In this document: positions 7,221 through 7,463 of the stretch, piece by piece | Layout: each line of letters opens with the position of its first letter | Position numbering within the stretch: the stretch's first letter is position 1 | Origin: Cyanobacteria bacterium HKST-UBA02 | Lineage (GTDB): Bacteria; Cyanobacteriota; Vampirovibrionia; Obscuribacterales; Obscuribacteraceae | Length of the DNA: 7,463 bases | NCBI GenBank assembly: GCA_020431945.1 | Contig: JAGQHH010000021.1 | Location: forward strand, 1-7,463 | Direction of reading: 5' to 3' | Made by a program: the position numbers and the translations under genes | Notes under the pieces: model-generated | Seen by the model: only the letters and a program-made list of their open reading frames with translations | The model's database searches: none | What the model was told of the DNA's origin: nothing

Positions 7221-7258
7221 ACAGTCCCGGAGATTGAATGATCTCCGGGATTGTCCTT
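7221..7258 (+). terminator. Hairpin terminator after the 304-aa gene
   Basis: TCCCGGAGAT (7225-7234) and ATCTCCGGGA (7241-7250) form a perfect 10-bp stem with loop TGAATG. ACAG (7221-7224) and TTGT (7251-7254) extend it to 14 bp with one G-T pair. The following sequence is T-rich but interrupted (TTGTCCTTGGATTTT), so the U-tract is weak. The position, 30 nt after the stop codon, fits a terminator; an mRNA 3'-end stabilising hairpin is the alternative. Confidence 0.72.
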
Positions 7259-7463
7259 GGATTTTGGCGTTTCGGGCGAGGTAGAGGTGTTCTCTTTTTT
7301 CAAAAGGGCTGGATTTAATGCAACACACGTAAAGCGGTTTGTTAATTCTGCTTGACACTGGAACCGCTTGTGGTGGCAGTGTTTGAAAAATGGAAAATCC
7401 CGAAAACCCTGATTTTACAAAAGTTCATTACCGTTGCAGCAAAAAAACAGCGATTCCGCAAAT
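7259..7463. other. Intergenic region with overlapping inverted repeats, no clear gene
   Basis: This tail is visibly richer in A and T than the coding parts. It contains TTGACA (7352-7357), a perfect -35 hexamer, but no good -10 follows at 16-18 nt. Two inverted repeats overlap it: AAGCGGTT (7332-7339) with AACCGCTT (7362-7369), and ACACTG (7355-7360) with CAGTGT (7377-7382). The second dyad is strengthened by ACC (7363-7365) opposite GGT (7372-7374). It may be the control region of a gene to the right of the window. Confidence 0.4.

Noticed and set aside
7352..7380. Full sigma-70 promoter at TTGACA
   Set aside because: The -35 hexamer is perfect, but no acceptable -10 hexamer is found 16-18 nt downstream (the sequence there is GGCAGT-like).
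7390..7463. Short + strand frame beginning ATG at 7390 and open to the right edge
   Set aside because: Only 24 codons are visible, there is no Shine-Dalgarno, and third positions are AT-rich, unlike the other genes. It could be the start of a gene, but the evidence is too weak to call.

Overview
The window (7463 nt) is GC-rich bacterial DNA with all convincing genes on the + strand. It looks chromosomal: there are no insertion sequences, integrases, tRNAs, rRNAs or CRISPR arrays. The organism is uncertain. Giant proteins that mix FHA-like domains, YD/RHS-like text, a phosphoribosyltransferase fold and long helical linkers suggest to me a Vampirovibrionia (Melainabacteria, Obscuribacterales-like) bacterium or a similarly large-genomed uncultured lineage. 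This rests on recalled architecture, not on a search or a marker gene.

Layout. Positions 3-4895 hold the 3' part of a very large gene whose true start lies left of the window. In order it shows the tail of one FHA-like domain, a complete FHA domain, a YD/RHS-like segment, a region with a Cys...His...Asn pattern like a papain-fold peptidase, a long helical region, a phosphoribosyltransferase-type PRPP loop, and a C-terminal Cys-X5-Arg protein phosphatase. Nine bases after its stop begins a 170-residue protein of unknown function (4905-5417), probably in the same transcript. A separate unit follows: a possible promoter near 5475, a strong ribosome binding site, an exported cyclophilin-type peptidyl-prolyl isomerase (5520-6125) and a clear intrinsic terminator (6153-6190). 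Next is a monocistronic 304-residue protein of unknown function (6276-7190), closed by a hairpin terminator (7221-7258). The last 200 bases are AT-richer, carry two overlapping inverted repeats around a TTGACA, and hold no convincing gene.

How the parts relate. The giant protein joins a phosphothreonine reader (FHA) to a phosphoprotein eraser (PTP/DSP-like phosphatase), with a possible peptidase and a nucleotide-type enzyme fold between them. This is the most unusual content here. The coupled 170-residue protein could be a partner, chaperone or regulator, but nothing in its sequence proves this. The cyclophilin is an ordinary envelope folding factor and need not be linked to the neighbours.
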